From NCBI RefSeq assembly GCF_044762855.1, contig NZ_JBIWFB010000005.1, positions 1-64,000 on the forward strand: a stretch of 64,000 nt of DNA. The letters run 5' to 3'. The stretch is from Psychrobacillus sp044762855 (lineage in GTDB: Bacteria; Bacillota; Bacilli; Bacillales_A; Planococcaceae). Positions 42,851-51,518 of the stretch are shown one piece after another. Position 1 is the first letter of the stretch. Each line of letters begins with the position of its first letter. A model generated the notes under the pieces. It did not search any database. It saw only the letters and a list, made by a program, of their open reading frames with translations, and had not been told where the DNA came from. Made by a program: the position numbers and the translations under genes.

Positions 42851-43854
42851 ATATCGGGATTGTAAGTACCGGCGTGTATATACCGGATAATAGGATGACG
42901 GGAGAAGAAATTGCAAGGCTTGCAAATTTGCCCGCGCATGTTGTGAAAAACAAAATGGGAATCACGCAAAAAGCAATTCCTGGTCCAGATGATCATACGG
43001 TCATGATGGGTATTCGTGCCGCAGAAAAAGCGCTAGCAAAAGGAAATATTGACCCAAAAACGATCGATTTAGTCATATATATAGGAGAAGAACATAAGGA
43101 ATATCCTTTGTGGACAGCTGCTATTAAAATGCAGGAAGAACTAGGAGCCTATCATGCTTGGGGCTTTGATGTAGCGCTTCGTTGCGGAACGACGATTATG
43201 GCGATGAAGGTCGCGAAAAGTTTAATGCAGGCAGACCCTTCGATCAACACCGTATTACTTGCCGGCGGTTATCGTAATAGCGATTTTATTGATTACACGA
43301 ATGAACGAACTCGTTTTATGTATAACTTAGGAGCTGGCGGGGCTGCCATGATTTTGAAAAAAGACCACGCCGAAAATATTATTTTAGAGACGGACATGAT
43401 GACGGATGGCTCTTTTTCAGAAGATGTTGTCGTACCGGTCGGTGGAACAAAAGAGCCTTTAACGACTGAACATTTGGAAAAAGGATTATACCGTTTAGAT
43501 GTACTGGACCCAGAAGGGATGAAGGCTAGACTAGAACAAAAATCAATGCAGAACTTTTTAAAAGTCATACGTCACGCATTGATGAAAAGTGGCTATTCTG
43601 AACAAGATATTGATTATTTAGCTATCCTCCATATGAAAAAATCGGCACATGACTTTGTATTACAAGAACTAGGTTTAACAGATGAACAAACTACTTATTT
43701 ACATGATTACGGCCATATTGGACAAATGGATCAAATTATTTCACTCGAAGTGGCACAACAAGAAGGAAAGCTAAAGGATGGCGATTTAGCCGTACTAGTT
43801 AGTGCAGGGATAGGATATGCTTGGGGAGCAGTGGCAGTGAAATGGGGACAATAA
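42847..43854 (+). CDS. KASIII-like thiolase-fold enzyme with Cys-His-His site
   Basis: A 335-residue thiolase-fold protein of the 3-oxoacyl-ACP synthase III group. The nucleophile is C113 (DVALRCGTTIMAM). H262 (AILHMKK) aligns with FabH His244. The third residue, Asn274 of FabH (HGNTS), is His290 here in DYGHIGQMDQ. The Cys-His-His set argues against ordinary fatty-acid initiation and for a degradative or unusual C-C bond reaction on a CoA ester. The gene overlaps livM by four nt and is followed by a hydrolase, an SDR and a CoA ligase. The reaction is unknown. Confidence 0.8.
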   Translation: MNIGIVSTGVYIPDNRMTGEEIARLANLPAHVVKNKMGITQKAIPGPDDHTVMMGIRAAEKALAKGNIDPKTIDLVIYIGEEHKEYPLWTAAIKMQEELGAYHAWGFDVALRCGTTIMAMKVAKSLMQADPSINTVLLAGGYRNSDFIDYTNERTRFMYNLGAGGAAMILKKDHAENIILETDMMTDGSFSEDVVVPVGGTKEPLTTEHLEKGLYRLDVLDPEGMKARLEQKSMQNFLKVIRHALMKSGYSEQDIDYLAILHMKKSAHDFVLQELGLTDEQTTYLHDYGHIGQMDQIISLEVAQQEGKLKDGDLAVLVSAGIGYAWGAVAVKWGQ

Positions 43855-43870
43855 AGGGGAGTGTAGGTAA

Positions 43871-44770
43871 ATGAATTTACAAAAAGTACAGTTAGCAAAC
43901 GGAGTATCACTCGCATATTTTGAACGTCCAGGGGGAGAAGAAGTCATTATGTTAGTCCATGGAAATATGACTTCCTCCAAACATTGGGATGTGCTAATCG
44001 ACAAATTAGATGCCAAGTATAAAGTGTATGCTGTCGATTTACGCGGCTTTGGAGAATCTACGTATCATACTAGAGTAAAAGGGATCAAAGACTTTTCAGA
44101 TGACTTAAAAGGATTAGTCGATGCAATAGAATTGAAGCATTTCCACTTGATTGGCTGGTCTACAGGTGGTGCTATTTGCATGCAATTTGTCGCAGACTAT
44201 CCAGGATATTGTGAGAAGTTAGTACTTCTTGCTTCCGCATCCACTAGAGGCTATCCATTTTACGGTTCTAACATAGACGGAACACCTAATTTAGAACAAA
44301 GATTTCAAACGATTGAAGAAATAGAGAATGATCCAGTAAAAACAATACCAATGCAAGGATTATACGACACCAACAATAAAGCAGGGTTAAAAGCTGTTTG
44401 GAATGCCGTTATTTATACGCATAATCAACCGAAAGAGGAGGATTACGACGCCTATGTAGATGATATGCTTACGCAACGAAATTTAGCAGATGTGTATCAC
44501 GCTCTAAACACATTTAATATAAGTGCCCTGGATAATGAAGCAGCAAAAGGTACGAATCAAGCAAAAGATATTACGATTCCCGTTCTTATATTACGAGGAG
44601 ATCGTGATTACGTGGTGACAGAGGATATGACACAGGAAATTGTCGCGGACTTAGGAGAGAATGCCACATATGTTCCGCTCATTAATTGTGGCCATTCCCC
44701 ATTAATCGACGATTTGGAACAGTTAACAAGCCGAATCGAAAATTTCATATCAAAGGAGAATGAACGATGA
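43871..44770 (+). CDS. Alpha/beta hydrolase of the importer operon
   Basis: A 299-residue alpha/beta hydrolase: HGNMTSSKHWD oxyanion region near residue 35, nucleophile elbow GWSTGG near 97-102, acid in LRGDRDYVV, and catalytic His in NCGHSPLI. The length and the DLRGFGESTYHTRVKG segment resemble esterase, lactonase and C-C hydrolase members. AAAGGGGAG precedes ATG, 16 nt after the KASIII-like gene, and it overlaps the next gene by four nt. It may open an ester, lactone or diketone in the pathway. Confidence 0.87.
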   Translation: MNLQKVQLANGVSLAYFERPGGEEVIMLVHGNMTSSKHWDVLIDKLDAKYKVYAVDLRGFGESTYHTRVKGIKDFSDDLKGLVDAIELKHFHLIGWSTGGAICMQFVADYPGYCEKLVLLASASTRGYPFYGSNIDGTPNLEQRFQTIEEIENDPVKTIPMQGLYDTNNKAGLKAVWNAVIYTHNQPKEEDYDAYVDDMLTQRNLADVYHALNTFNISALDNEAAKGTNQAKDITIPVLILRGDRDYVVTEDMTQEIVADLGENATYVPLINCGHSPLIDDLEQLTSRIENFISKENER

Positions 44771-45507
44771 GATTACAAAATAAGGTCGCTCTTATTACAG
44801 GTGCAGCTAATGGAATTGGTTTAGCAGCAGCACTTCGCTTTGCAGAGGAAGGGGCGAAAGTAGTATTAGCGGACTATGATGCAAATGCCGGGAAAGAGCA
44901 AGAGCATGCATTAAAAGCAAAAGGGTATGACGTAAAATTCATTCAAGTGGATGTTGCCAACCGAGAAAGTGTAGACTCTCTCATAAAAGAAACTATCGAA
45001 CATTTTGGAGAGATTCATATATTAGTTAATAATGCCGGAATCACAAGGGATGCCATGCTAACTAAAATGACCGAAGAAGATTTCTCACAAGTTTTAGACG
45101 TTAATTTAAAAGGGGTATTCTATTGTACACAAGCAGTAGTCCCTCATTTAATCGAGCAAGGCTATGGGAAGATAATAAATACATCGTCTGTAAGCGGAGT
45201 ATATGGGAACTTTGGGCAAACGAATTATGCTGCCTCCAAAGCAGCTGTCATTGGCATGACCAAAACATGGGCAAAAGAACTTGGGCGAAAAGGTATTAAT
45301 GTTAATGCCGTATCTCCTGGATTCACTACAACAGCAATGGTAGAAAAAATGCCCGAAAAAATTATCGAACAAATGAAAGCAGGAGTGGCGCTTCGCCGAC
45401 TAGGTGAACCTGAAGATATCGCCAATGCTTATTTATTTTTAGCTTCGGATGAATCTAGTTATGTACACGGTACGGTATTACAAGTAGATGGTGGAATTAT
45501 GATGTAA
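44767..45507 (+). CDS. Short-chain dehydrogenase (FabG-like)
   Basis: A 246-residue classical SDR that oxidises or reduces a hydroxyl/keto group with NAD(P). The Rossmann motif is TGAANGIG (about 11-18), followed by NNAG, catalytic Ser in NTSSVSG and YAASK (Tyr about 154, Lys about 158). D36-equivalent ADYD suggests NAD(H) preference. 3-oxoacyl-ACP/CoA reductase is the closest general class. AAAGGAG precedes ATG, with a four-nt overlap with the hydrolase gene. Within the pathway it would convert a 3-hydroxyacyl-CoA to the ketone cleaved by the KASIII-like enzyme, or the reverse. Confidence 0.88.
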   Translation: MRLQNKVALITGAANGIGLAAALRFAEEGAKVVLADYDANAGKEQEHALKAKGYDVKFIQVDVANRESVDSLIKETIEHFGEIHILVNNAGITRDAMLTKMTEEDFSQVLDVNLKGVFYCTQAVVPHLIEQGYGKIINTSSVSGVYGNFGQTNYAASKAAVIGMTKTWAKELGRKGINVNAVSPGFTTTAMVEKMPEKIIEQMKAGVALRRLGEPEDIANAYLFLASDESSYVHGTVLQVDGGIMM

Positions 45508-45527
45508 CAAAAAAGGAGCGGTGCAAA

Positions 45528-47009
45528 GTGTATACAGAGCAAGCTTGGATATATAAACGTGCGGCATTGTCTCCAACAAAGATCGCCCTAATTGATAGTG
45601 GCACAGATGAACAATGGAGCTATCAAACATTAACCGAACATATATCCAAATGGGTTTACTTTTTTCAAGAAAAAAATTATCAAAAAGGCGATCGAATCGT
45701 TGTACTCTCACAAAATCGAATCGAACTATTTGCGATTCTGTTCGCATGTGGCATATCTGGTCTACTCTATGTACCGCTCAATTTTCGATTAAGTAAAGTA
45801 GAATTAGCCTATATTTTAGAAGATTGTAAACCAGTGCTCATTATTCATGATGAAGCACATCAAACAATCAGTCACACTTTCGTCCAGGTGGATCGTCTAT
45901 TACTGACATCTGTACTAGAAAAAGCTGCTTTTTTCTATCCATCTAGCCATAATTGGAGCGCATCAGACAGTTGGATTATTATTTATACGGGAGGAACGAC
46001 AGGAAAGCCAAAAGGAGTAGAGCTTTCTTTTGATGCAGTCAATTGGAATGCGATCAATACCATTACAAGCTGGGGCTTGAGCGATTCGGACTGTACCTTA
46101 AATTATATGCCCATGTTTCATACCGGAGGGTTAAATGCTCTATGTATACCGATTTTAATGGCTGGAGGCACCGTCGTTGTAGGGGCTCGTTTCGATGCAG
46201 AAGAAGCTATTAAAGCGTTAAATACGTATAAAACGACGCTGTCTTTATTTGTTCCGACTATGTATCAGGCAATGCTCGATACGACTTACATTCAAACGGC
46301 CACTTTTCCAACCGTAAAAGTGTTTTTATCGGGAGGTGCGCCTTGTCCTCATACGATTTATCAACGTTTTGAAGAAAAAGGCATTCTTTTTAAAGAAGGT
46401 TACGGACTTACAGAAGCCGGACCGAACAACTTTTTTATTGATCCATTGGATGTAGGGAAAAAAAGAGGATCAGTTGGAAAATGTATGTTGTTTAATGAAG
46501 TGAAAATAATAAATGAAAATGGAGAGCTTTGTCGCACCAATGAAGTAGGAGAGCTTTATATTTCAGGGAAGCATGTGTTTACGAAGTATTGGAATAACGA
46601 AGAAGAAACAAATCGTGCATTTGTAGATGGTTGGTTGAAGACTGGTGATTTAGCAAAGGTCGATGAAGAGGGATATTATTATATAGTCGGTAGAAAAAAA
46701 GAAATGATTATTTCGGGCGGGGAAAATGTGTACCCGCAAGAAGTGGAGCAGTGCCTAGTTTTACATCCGAACGTTAAAGAAGCTGCGGTTATTGGAGTGG
46801 CAGATGAAAAGTGGGGAGAATGTGTCACTGCATTTGTCACCTGTAGTACGGTAAGTGAGTCGTTCGAAATGGAATTATTGCAAAGTTGCAAAAGGGAGCT
46901 TGGCGGTTATAAAGTACCGAAAAAAATCTATATACTCGATGAACTTCCTCGCACGGATGTTGGTAAGATTGATAAAAAATGTTTACAAGAACTAGCTGTA
47001 AAGATTTGA
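45528..47009 (+). CDS. AMP-forming acyl-CoA synthetase of the importer operon
   Basis: A 493-residue ligase activating a carboxylate to its CoA thioester. Motifs: YTGGTTGKPKG (about 152-162), GYGLTEAGPN (A5), KTGDLAKVDEEGYYYIVGRKKEMIISGG (A7-A8), and the C-terminal catalytic Lys in RTDVGKIDKK. The sequence is distant from the ligase at 15.7 kb, so the two likely take different acids. The start is GTG behind AAAAAAGGAG. It is the last gene of the operon; a short pyrimidine-rich stretch follows before yneP. Confidence 0.88.
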   Translation: MYTEQAWIYKRAALSPTKIALIDSGTDEQWSYQTLTEHISKWVYFFQEKNYQKGDRIVVLSQNRIELFAILFACGISGLLYVPLNFRLSKVELAYILEDCKPVLIIHDEAHQTISHTFVQVDRLLLTSVLEKAAFFYPSSHNWSASDSWIIIYTGGTTGKPKGVELSFDAVNWNAINTITSWGLSDSDCTLNYMPMFHTGGLNALCIPILMAGGTVVVGARFDAEEAIKALNTYKTTLSLFVPTMYQAMLDTTYIQTATFPTVKVFLSGGAPCPHTIYQRFEEKGILFKEGYGLTEAGPNNFFIDPLDVGKKRGSVGKCMLFNEVKIINENGELCRTNEVGELYISGKHVFTKYWNNEEETNRAFVDGWLKTGDLAKVDEEGYYYIVGRKKEMIISGGENVYPQEVEQCLVLHPNVKEAAVIGVADEKWGECVTAFVTCSTVSESFEMELLQSCKRELGGYKVPKKIYILDELPRTDVGKIDKKCLQELAVKI

Positions 47010-47063
47010 TTTACAGCTTTTTTTGTCGCCTTTTTGTATAATTAGTTTTGAGGTGACATGTAT

Positions 47064-47489
47064 ATGTTTATTAGTGAGAAAGAAATTGAAGTACGTTACG
47101 CAGAAACGGATCAAATGGGGGTAGTGTACCATGCAAACTATGTAATATGGCTTGAGATTGGTCGCACACAGCTTATTAAAGATTTAGGCTTCTCCTATGC
47201 CGGTCTCGAAAAAGATGGTTATTTATCTCCCGTTACGAATGTGAATATAAACTATAAATCATCTGTGAGGTACGGAGAAACAGTAGTTGTAAGAACTTGG
47301 ATCGAAAGCCACGGAAAGCTTCGAACTACATATGGCTATGAAATCGTTCACGAAGACGGTACGATTGCTTCTAGCGCAACATCTGAACATGTTGTCGTGA
47401 ACAAGGACAATTTCCGGCCAGTTTCCTTAAAGAAAGTTCATCCTGCGTGGGATGCAAAGTATATGGAAATCGCAAAGGTGATAGATTAA
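47064..47489 (+). CDS. yneP: Acyl-CoA thioesterase YneP
   Basis: A 141-residue hotdog-fold 4-hydroxybenzoyl-CoA thioesterase-type enzyme (YbgC/FadM group). EVRYAETDQMGVVYHANYVIWLEIGR contains the catalytic Asp in the helix start. It hydrolyses acyl-CoAs. Located just before yneQ, as in B. subtilis. ATG 47064 lies seven nt after GAGGTGA; ATG 47058 is too close. It overlaps yneQ by one nt. It probably has its own promoter despite following the CoA ligase. Confidence 0.88.
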   Translation: MFISEKEIEVRYAETDQMGVVYHANYVIWLEIGRTQLIKDLGFSYAGLEKDGYLSPVTNVNINYKSSVRYGETVVVRTWIESHGKLRTTYGYEIVHEDGTIASSATSEHVVVNKDNFRPVSLKKVHPAWDAKYMEIAKVID

Positions 47490-47785
47490 TGGCATTTGGA
47501 ATTACAAGAGATGAGTTGCGACATTGGAAAACAGCAGTTGAAAACGAACAGATTGCTTTCCTTACTCATTATTGGCTAGATGACCGTTTTCCAGGATGTA
47601 AAACGGTTACCAAAGTCGGCTGTAGTAATTTAGAAAAGTTAATCGAATGGGGCGAAAAATACGGTTTAAAAGAAGAATGGATTGACCATAAAGAAGCCTA
47701 TCCACATTTCGATTTATTTGGAAAGCATGAGTACGAAATCATGCAAAATGAAGGACTGCTAGATCAATTGATGAGGTTTAAATAA
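47489..47785 (+). CDS. yneQ: YneQ-like conserved small protein
   Basis: A 98-residue cytosolic protein rich in aromatic and charged residues, with ENEQIAFLTHYWLDDRFPGCKTVTKVGC near the start and KEEWIDHKEAYPHFDLFGKHE near the end. Length, motifs and place between yneP and yneR match B. subtilis yneQ. AAAGGTGA is upstream of ATG 47489, which shares a base with the yneP stop. Function is unknown. The conserved His/Cys set (HYW, C, HFDL) suggests metal binding, but this is inference. Confidence 0.85.
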   Translation: MAFGITRDELRHWKTAVENEQIAFLTHYWLDDRFPGCKTVTKVGCSNLEKLIEWGEKYGLKEEWIDHKEAYPHFDLFGKHEYEIMQNEGLLDQLMRFK

Positions 47786-47804
47786 GAACTCGAACAAGCA
47801 ATAT

Positions 47805-47838
47805 AAAAAAGCGTGATAACAAATCACGCTTTTTTATA
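47805..47838. terminator. Bidirectional terminator between yneQ and yneR
   Basis: AAAAAAGCGTGAT and ATCACGCTTTTTT form a perfect 13-bp stem around AACAA. It terminates both convergent units. Confidence 0.93.
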
Positions 47839-48123
47839 TGTATAAGCTAATTCATCTAATTGGTGATCTACATCTACATACAAATCATGTCCATCGAAAT
47901 ACCACTCATCTCGTTCCTCGATGAAAAATGTAACTTCCTCAACTTTTACGGTAACAACAGGCTCAAACGGCGTATCCTTTGTCATTCCTAGCGAAAAGCC
48001 TTGCTGAATTGGACTGGATCCACCATAGCGTGCGTAAAAGCGAATGGTATCACCTTTACTTACTTCCATTTCTTCTTGAAACCAGGTCAATGCATCTTGC
48101 GAGATAAAGATTTTCATATCCAT
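47824..48123 (-). CDS. yneR: HesB/IscA-like protein YneR
   Basis: A 99-residue protein of the HesB/YadR/YfhF family, with the beta-rich fold of A-type Fe-S carriers (ISQDALTWFQEEMEVSKGDTIRFYARYGGSSPIQQGFSLGM). It lacks the three conserved cysteines of true IscA/SufA proteins, as is usual for YneR, so it is not an Fe-S carrier. The place next to plsY is conserved with B. subtilis. ATG 48123 lies seven nt after AAAGG; upstream GTG and TTG are in frame but lie in the site. Confidence 0.82.
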   Translation of the reverse strand: MDMKIFISQDALTWFQEEMEVSKGDTIRFYARYGGSSPIQQGFSLGMTKDTPFEPVVTVKVEEVTFFIEERDEWYFDGHDLYVDVDHQLDELAYTYKKA

Positions 48124-48136
48124 CACCAAGCCTTTC

Positions 48137-48739
48137 TTAAATCCACTTCACCTTAGGTTCTGTCCCGTTTTTAATACGTTGAATGTTAGTGCGATGACGA
48201 TAAAAGATAAAAACGGCTATTAAGACAAGCATCGCAATTAATGGCCAATCTTTTTCGGCTGTGAAGTAATAAACGATTGAATAAATAAGTGCAATAACAG
48301 CTAAAATCATAGAAGTTAGTGAAACCATCTTAGTTATTTTTAAGATGATAAAAAATCCAACAATTAGAAGCACGAAAAGTGGCCAATTATAAGCAAGTAA
48401 TATACCTCCAGAAGTAGCTACCGCTTTACCGCCTTTGAATTTAGCAAAAATCGGGAACATATGCCCAATCACTGCAATGATTCCAAGAATTAGTGGATGA
48501 ACATTAGCCGTTTCAAACACAGCTAAATAACCTAGAAGTGTTGCAGCTGTCCCTTTTAGAATATCCATGATAGTAACAACTAATCCCGCTTTTTTACCTA
48601 GCGTGCGAAACGTATTTGTTCCACCTAAATTTCCACTGCCATGCTCACGAATATCTGTATTATAAAATAATTTTCCGACCCATAAGCCGGAAGGGATAGA
48701 TCCGATTATATAGGCAAGTAAAAGTAAAATGATTATCAT
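48137..48739 (-). CDS. plsY: Glycerol-3-phosphate acyltransferase PlsY
   Basis: A 200-residue, five-helix membrane enzyme that moves acyl groups from acyl-phosphate to glycerol 3-phosphate, the first step of membrane lipid synthesis. The three PlsY motifs are visible: GSIPSGLWVGK (first loop), HGSGNLGGTNTFRTLGKKAG and KFKGGKAVATSGG. It starts upstream of yneR on the minus strand and likely forms an operon with it (13-nt gap). As in B. subtilis, parE and parC lie beyond, though here the dct module is inserted between them. Confidence 0.95.
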   Translation of the reverse strand: MIIILLLLAYIIGSIPSGLWVGKLFYNTDIREHGSGNLGGTNTFRTLGKKAGLVVTIMDILKGTAATLLGYLAVFETANVHPLILGIIAVIGHMFPIFAKFKGGKAVATSGGILLAYNWPLFVLLIVGFFIILKITKMVSLTSMILAVIALIYSIVYYFTAEKDWPLIAMLVLIAVFIFYRHRTNIQRIKNGTEPKVKWI

Positions 48740-48837
48740 AGCATGCTCCTTTAGTGACGAAACTAATATTATATTGAACTATTACAGTTTACCACGCACA
48801 CTTTGTTTTGTTCAATGTAAAGAAGTAATTATATCAG

Positions 48838-48880
48838 TAAGAGCCATCTGACAAATAATCAGATGGCTCTTACTAGCATT
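48838..48880. terminator. Terminator-like hairpin after dctP
   Basis: AGTAAGAGCCATCTGA and TCAGATGGCTCTTACT form a perfect 16-bp stem around CAAATAA. T-runs are weak on both sides, but the position fits the end of the dctP transcript on the minus strand. Confidence 0.75.
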
Positions 48881-48890
48881 CAAGTTGTAA

Positions 48891-50171
48891 TTAGTTTTGC
48901 AATACTGGAATCTGTTCGCTAACTTTTTCATCGTTGACTTTGTTTTGAACTCCACTTGGATCAAATTCCTTTTCCGATTTTGCTACTACAACTGCTGCAA
49001 CACCATTACCTATCAAGTTTGTTACAGCACGTGCTTCTGACATAAAGCGGTCTACACCGATTAGTAACGCCATTCCTTCAACAGGAATCATCGGGAAAGC
49101 AGCTAATGTTGCAGCAAGTGTGATAAAACCAGAACCAGTAACTCCTGCAGCTCCTTTAGAAGTTAACATTAAAATACCAAGTAAAGTAAGCTGTTGCCAG
49201 AAGGAAAGAGGTACACCGTAAGCTTGAGCTATAAAGATGGCAGCCATGGACAAGTAAATGGATGTACCATCTAGATTAAAAGAATAACCGGTTGGTACTA
49301 CTAATCCTACTACTTGTTTAGAGCAACCGTAATTTTCAAGTTTCCCCATCATCGAAGGCAATGCAGATTCAGAAGAGGAAGTTCCTACAACAAGGAATAT
49401 TTCTTCCTTAATGTATGCTATAAACTTTGTAATGCTGAAACCATAATATTTTGCGATAGCCCCTAAAATTAAAATAATGAATAAGAACATCGTTATATAT
49501 ACAGAGAGCATTAGTTTCCCTAAAGACCATAAAGAACCAAGTCCGAAATTACCAATCGTGTACGCCATTGCACCGAATGCACCAAACGGAGATATTTTCA
49601 TTACCATCCCAATGATTTTGAAGAAAATTTCGGATACTTTTTCTAAAAGTTTAATAACCGGTTTAGAAGATTCACCTAATGAAGCCGTAGCAATACCAAA
49701 TAGAATTGCACAAAATAGAACAGGTAGTAATTGCCCACCAGCTAATGCTCCTATAAAGTTTTCAGGAATGATACTCATGATGAATCCCTTTAAGCCTTCG
49801 CTTTCACTAGCTGCAGTTGTAAAAGCAGATACATCTCCGCCATTTGCAGCAGATGTATCTAATCCTTTACCAGGTTGTACTAAATTGACAACAAGTAAGC
49901 CAATCGCTAAAGCAATCGTGGAAACAACCTCAAAGTAAATTAATGCTTTACCACCAATCTTACCCACTTTTTTCAAATCGCCCATACTACCGATGCCAAT
50001 TACTACTGTCAAGAATATTATTGGCGCAATGAGCATTTTAATCATTTTAATAAAAATATCCGCTAAAACTTTTAATTGCGCTCCAAAGGCTGGAAATAAC
50101 GCACCTACAACAATACCAAGGATAATTGCGAAAATAACTTGTACGGTTAAATTTTTAAAATTTAATCTCAT
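48891..50171 (-). CDS. dctP: C4-dicarboxylate transporter DctP (DAACS family)
   Basis: A 426-residue symporter of the dicarboxylate/amino acid:cation family (glutamate-transporter fold). Recognition: TSSSESALPSMM (serine-rich HP1 loop), VVPTGYSFNLDGTSIYLSM (TM7 NxDG region), and GLVVPTG; the late DRFMSEARAVTNLIGNGVAAVVV (TM8) has the Arg and Asp/Asn that choose dicarboxylates over amino acids. It imports fumarate, succinate or malate. The dctB, dctS and dctR genes follow at 50.4-53.8 kb, as in the B. subtilis dct locus. A cre-like site lies about 60 nt upstream. Confidence 0.92.
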   Translation of the reverse strand: MRLNFKNLTVQVIFAIILGIVVGALFPAFGAQLKVLADIFIKMIKMLIAPIIFLTVVIGIGSMGDLKKVGKIGGKALIYFEVVSTIALAIGLLVVNLVQPGKGLDTSAANGGDVSAFTTAASESEGLKGFIMSIIPENFIGALAGGQLLPVLFCAILFGIATASLGESSKPVIKLLEKVSEIFFKIIGMVMKISPFGAFGAMAYTIGNFGLGSLWSLGKLMLSVYITMFLFIILILGAIAKYYGFSITKFIAYIKEEIFLVVGTSSSESALPSMMGKLENYGCSKQVVGLVVPTGYSFNLDGTSIYLSMAAIFIAQAYGVPLSFWQQLTLLGILMLTSKGAAGVTGSGFITLAATLAAFPMIPVEGMALLIGVDRFMSEARAVTNLIGNGVAAVVVAKSEKEFDPSGVQNKVNDEKVSEQIPVLQN

Positions 50172-50233
50172 ATGACCCCTACTTTCTGTTAGTTTTCTTA
50201 TTGCTTTTCATGTTGTTACTATCATAAATGTAG

Positions 50234-50247
50234 AGAAAGCGTTTTCA
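50234..50247 (-). promoter_or_regulatory. cre-like site (CcpA) upstream of dctP
   Basis: On the minus strand TGAAAACGCTTTCT matches the cre consensus TGWAANCGNTNWCA at 13 of 14 positions. It lies 63-76 nt upstream of the dctP start. B. subtilis dctP is under catabolite repression, which supports the call. Confidence 0.72.
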
Positions 50248-50338
50248 AATATTTTGGTGATAATGTTCTTTTAGGTCTTTTAGGTCTTTTCTAAAGGTGG
50301 GTCAAATAAATCGTTCCCTAGCGGCTTGGAGAGGGAAT

Positions 50339-50376
50339 AAAAAAAGTCACTAGAGAGTTTCCTCCCTAATGACTTT
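50339..50376 (-). terminator. Terminator after dctB
   Basis: On the minus strand AAAGTCATTAG pairs with CTAGTGACTTT (one mismatch) around the GGAGGAAACTCT loop, followed by seven Ts. It lies between dctB and dctP, so the two genes are separate units. Confidence 0.82.
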
Positions 50377-50378
50377 AT

Positions 50379-51425
50379 CTATTTATTGAGTAATTGCTTG
50401 ATTTCTTGTAAATAGGTTGCATTTATTTCCTGTTCATAATATGTATAGATGGGTTCAAAAACCTTTTGCCATTTTTCTTTATCGGCAGAAGAAAGTGTTT
50501 CTATATGGATTCCCGAAAAATCTCTTAATCTACTTAAATTGTCCTCGTTCATTTGTTTAGAATGCTCAAAGTTCCATTCAGCTACTTCGTCCATCACTTC
50601 TATTAGATCATTTTGTAAATTTGTAGGCAAACTATTAAAAAAATCTTCATTTATCATGACGGCATATCCCAAAATACCATGATTGGTAATGGTTAGATTT
50701 TTTTGTAGTTTGTAAAATCCCTTAGAATAAATATTGGAAATTGTATTCTCTTGTGCATCAATCTCTTTTTTCTCTAATTCCTCATATATTTCATCAAAGG
50801 AAGTAGCAAGAGGAGTAGCATGTAGTAACTTGAATTGCATTTGTAGCACATTACTTGGCATCGCTCTTATTTTAAGACCAACAAAGTCTTCCGTTTTTTG
50901 AAGAGGTTTACCTGTGCTTAGCATTTGTTTAAATCCGTTGTGCCAAAAGCCTAATCCTCTCACATCGAAGCTATTTAATTGATTTAACAGTTGCTCACCG
51001 TACGGTCCTGTCAAAATCCGCTCAATATCTTCTTCATTTTCAAATAAAAAAGGCAAATCTAGCACCTGCCATGTAGGCAATAATTTTGTTACTTTTGAAA
51101 AGGTAGGGGCAATCATTTGTACATCATTATTTTTTAATGCATCAAATTCACTATCATCATTGAACAACATACCATTTGGATAGATGACGACTCGAATACG
51201 ACCATCTGTCTTTTCCTCTAATAACTCAGCAAATTTTACAGCTGCTTGTCCTTTAGGTGTATCCTCGGCTACGACATGACTAAAATGAATGACGATTTGT
51301 TCATTTAATCCACTCTGCTCCTCATCGAGCGGTAAAGAACCATCTTGCCAAAACTTTTGCTGATAGCCAATATAACTAATAATCACTACTAATGTACATA
51401 AAGCTGTTTTAAAATATAAACGCAT
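50379..51425 (-). CDS. dctB: C4-dicarboxylate-binding protein DctB (TRAP-type)
   Basis: A 348-residue extracytoplasmic protein with an N-terminal signal anchor (about residues 5-20) and a TRAP-type DctP binding fold: IVIHFSHVVAEDTPKGQAAVKFAELLEEKTDGRI, then the arginine-bearing GLKIRAMPSNVLQMQFKLLHATPLA, where Arg holds the carboxylate. No TRAP permease genes follow. In B. subtilis this protein is a co-sensor for DctS rather than a transport component, and here it is divergent from dctS across 93 bp, which supports that role. Confidence 0.9.
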   Translation of the reverse strand: MRLYFKTALCTLVVIISYIGYQQKFWQDGSLPLDEEQSGLNEQIVIHFSHVVAEDTPKGQAAVKFAELLEEKTDGRIRVVIYPNGMLFNDDSEFDALKNNDVQMIAPTFSKVTKLLPTWQVLDLPFLFENEEDIERILTGPYGEQLLNQLNSFDVRGLGFWHNGFKQMLSTGKPLQKTEDFVGLKIRAMPSNVLQMQFKLLHATPLATSFDEIYEELEKKEIDAQENTISNIYSKGFYKLQKNLTITNHGILGYAVMINEDFFNSLPTNLQNDLIEVMDEVAEWNFEHSKQMNEDNLSRLRDFSGIHIETLSSADKEKWQKVFEPIYTYYEQEINATYLQEIKQLLNK

Positions 51426-51518
51426 TCAGTCCACCACAACATTCTGACATTTTCTTTTATAGTATCATAATTCTAATGGTACAATAGATTCATTATTGGG
51501 AAATTCAGAGGGAGCTAT

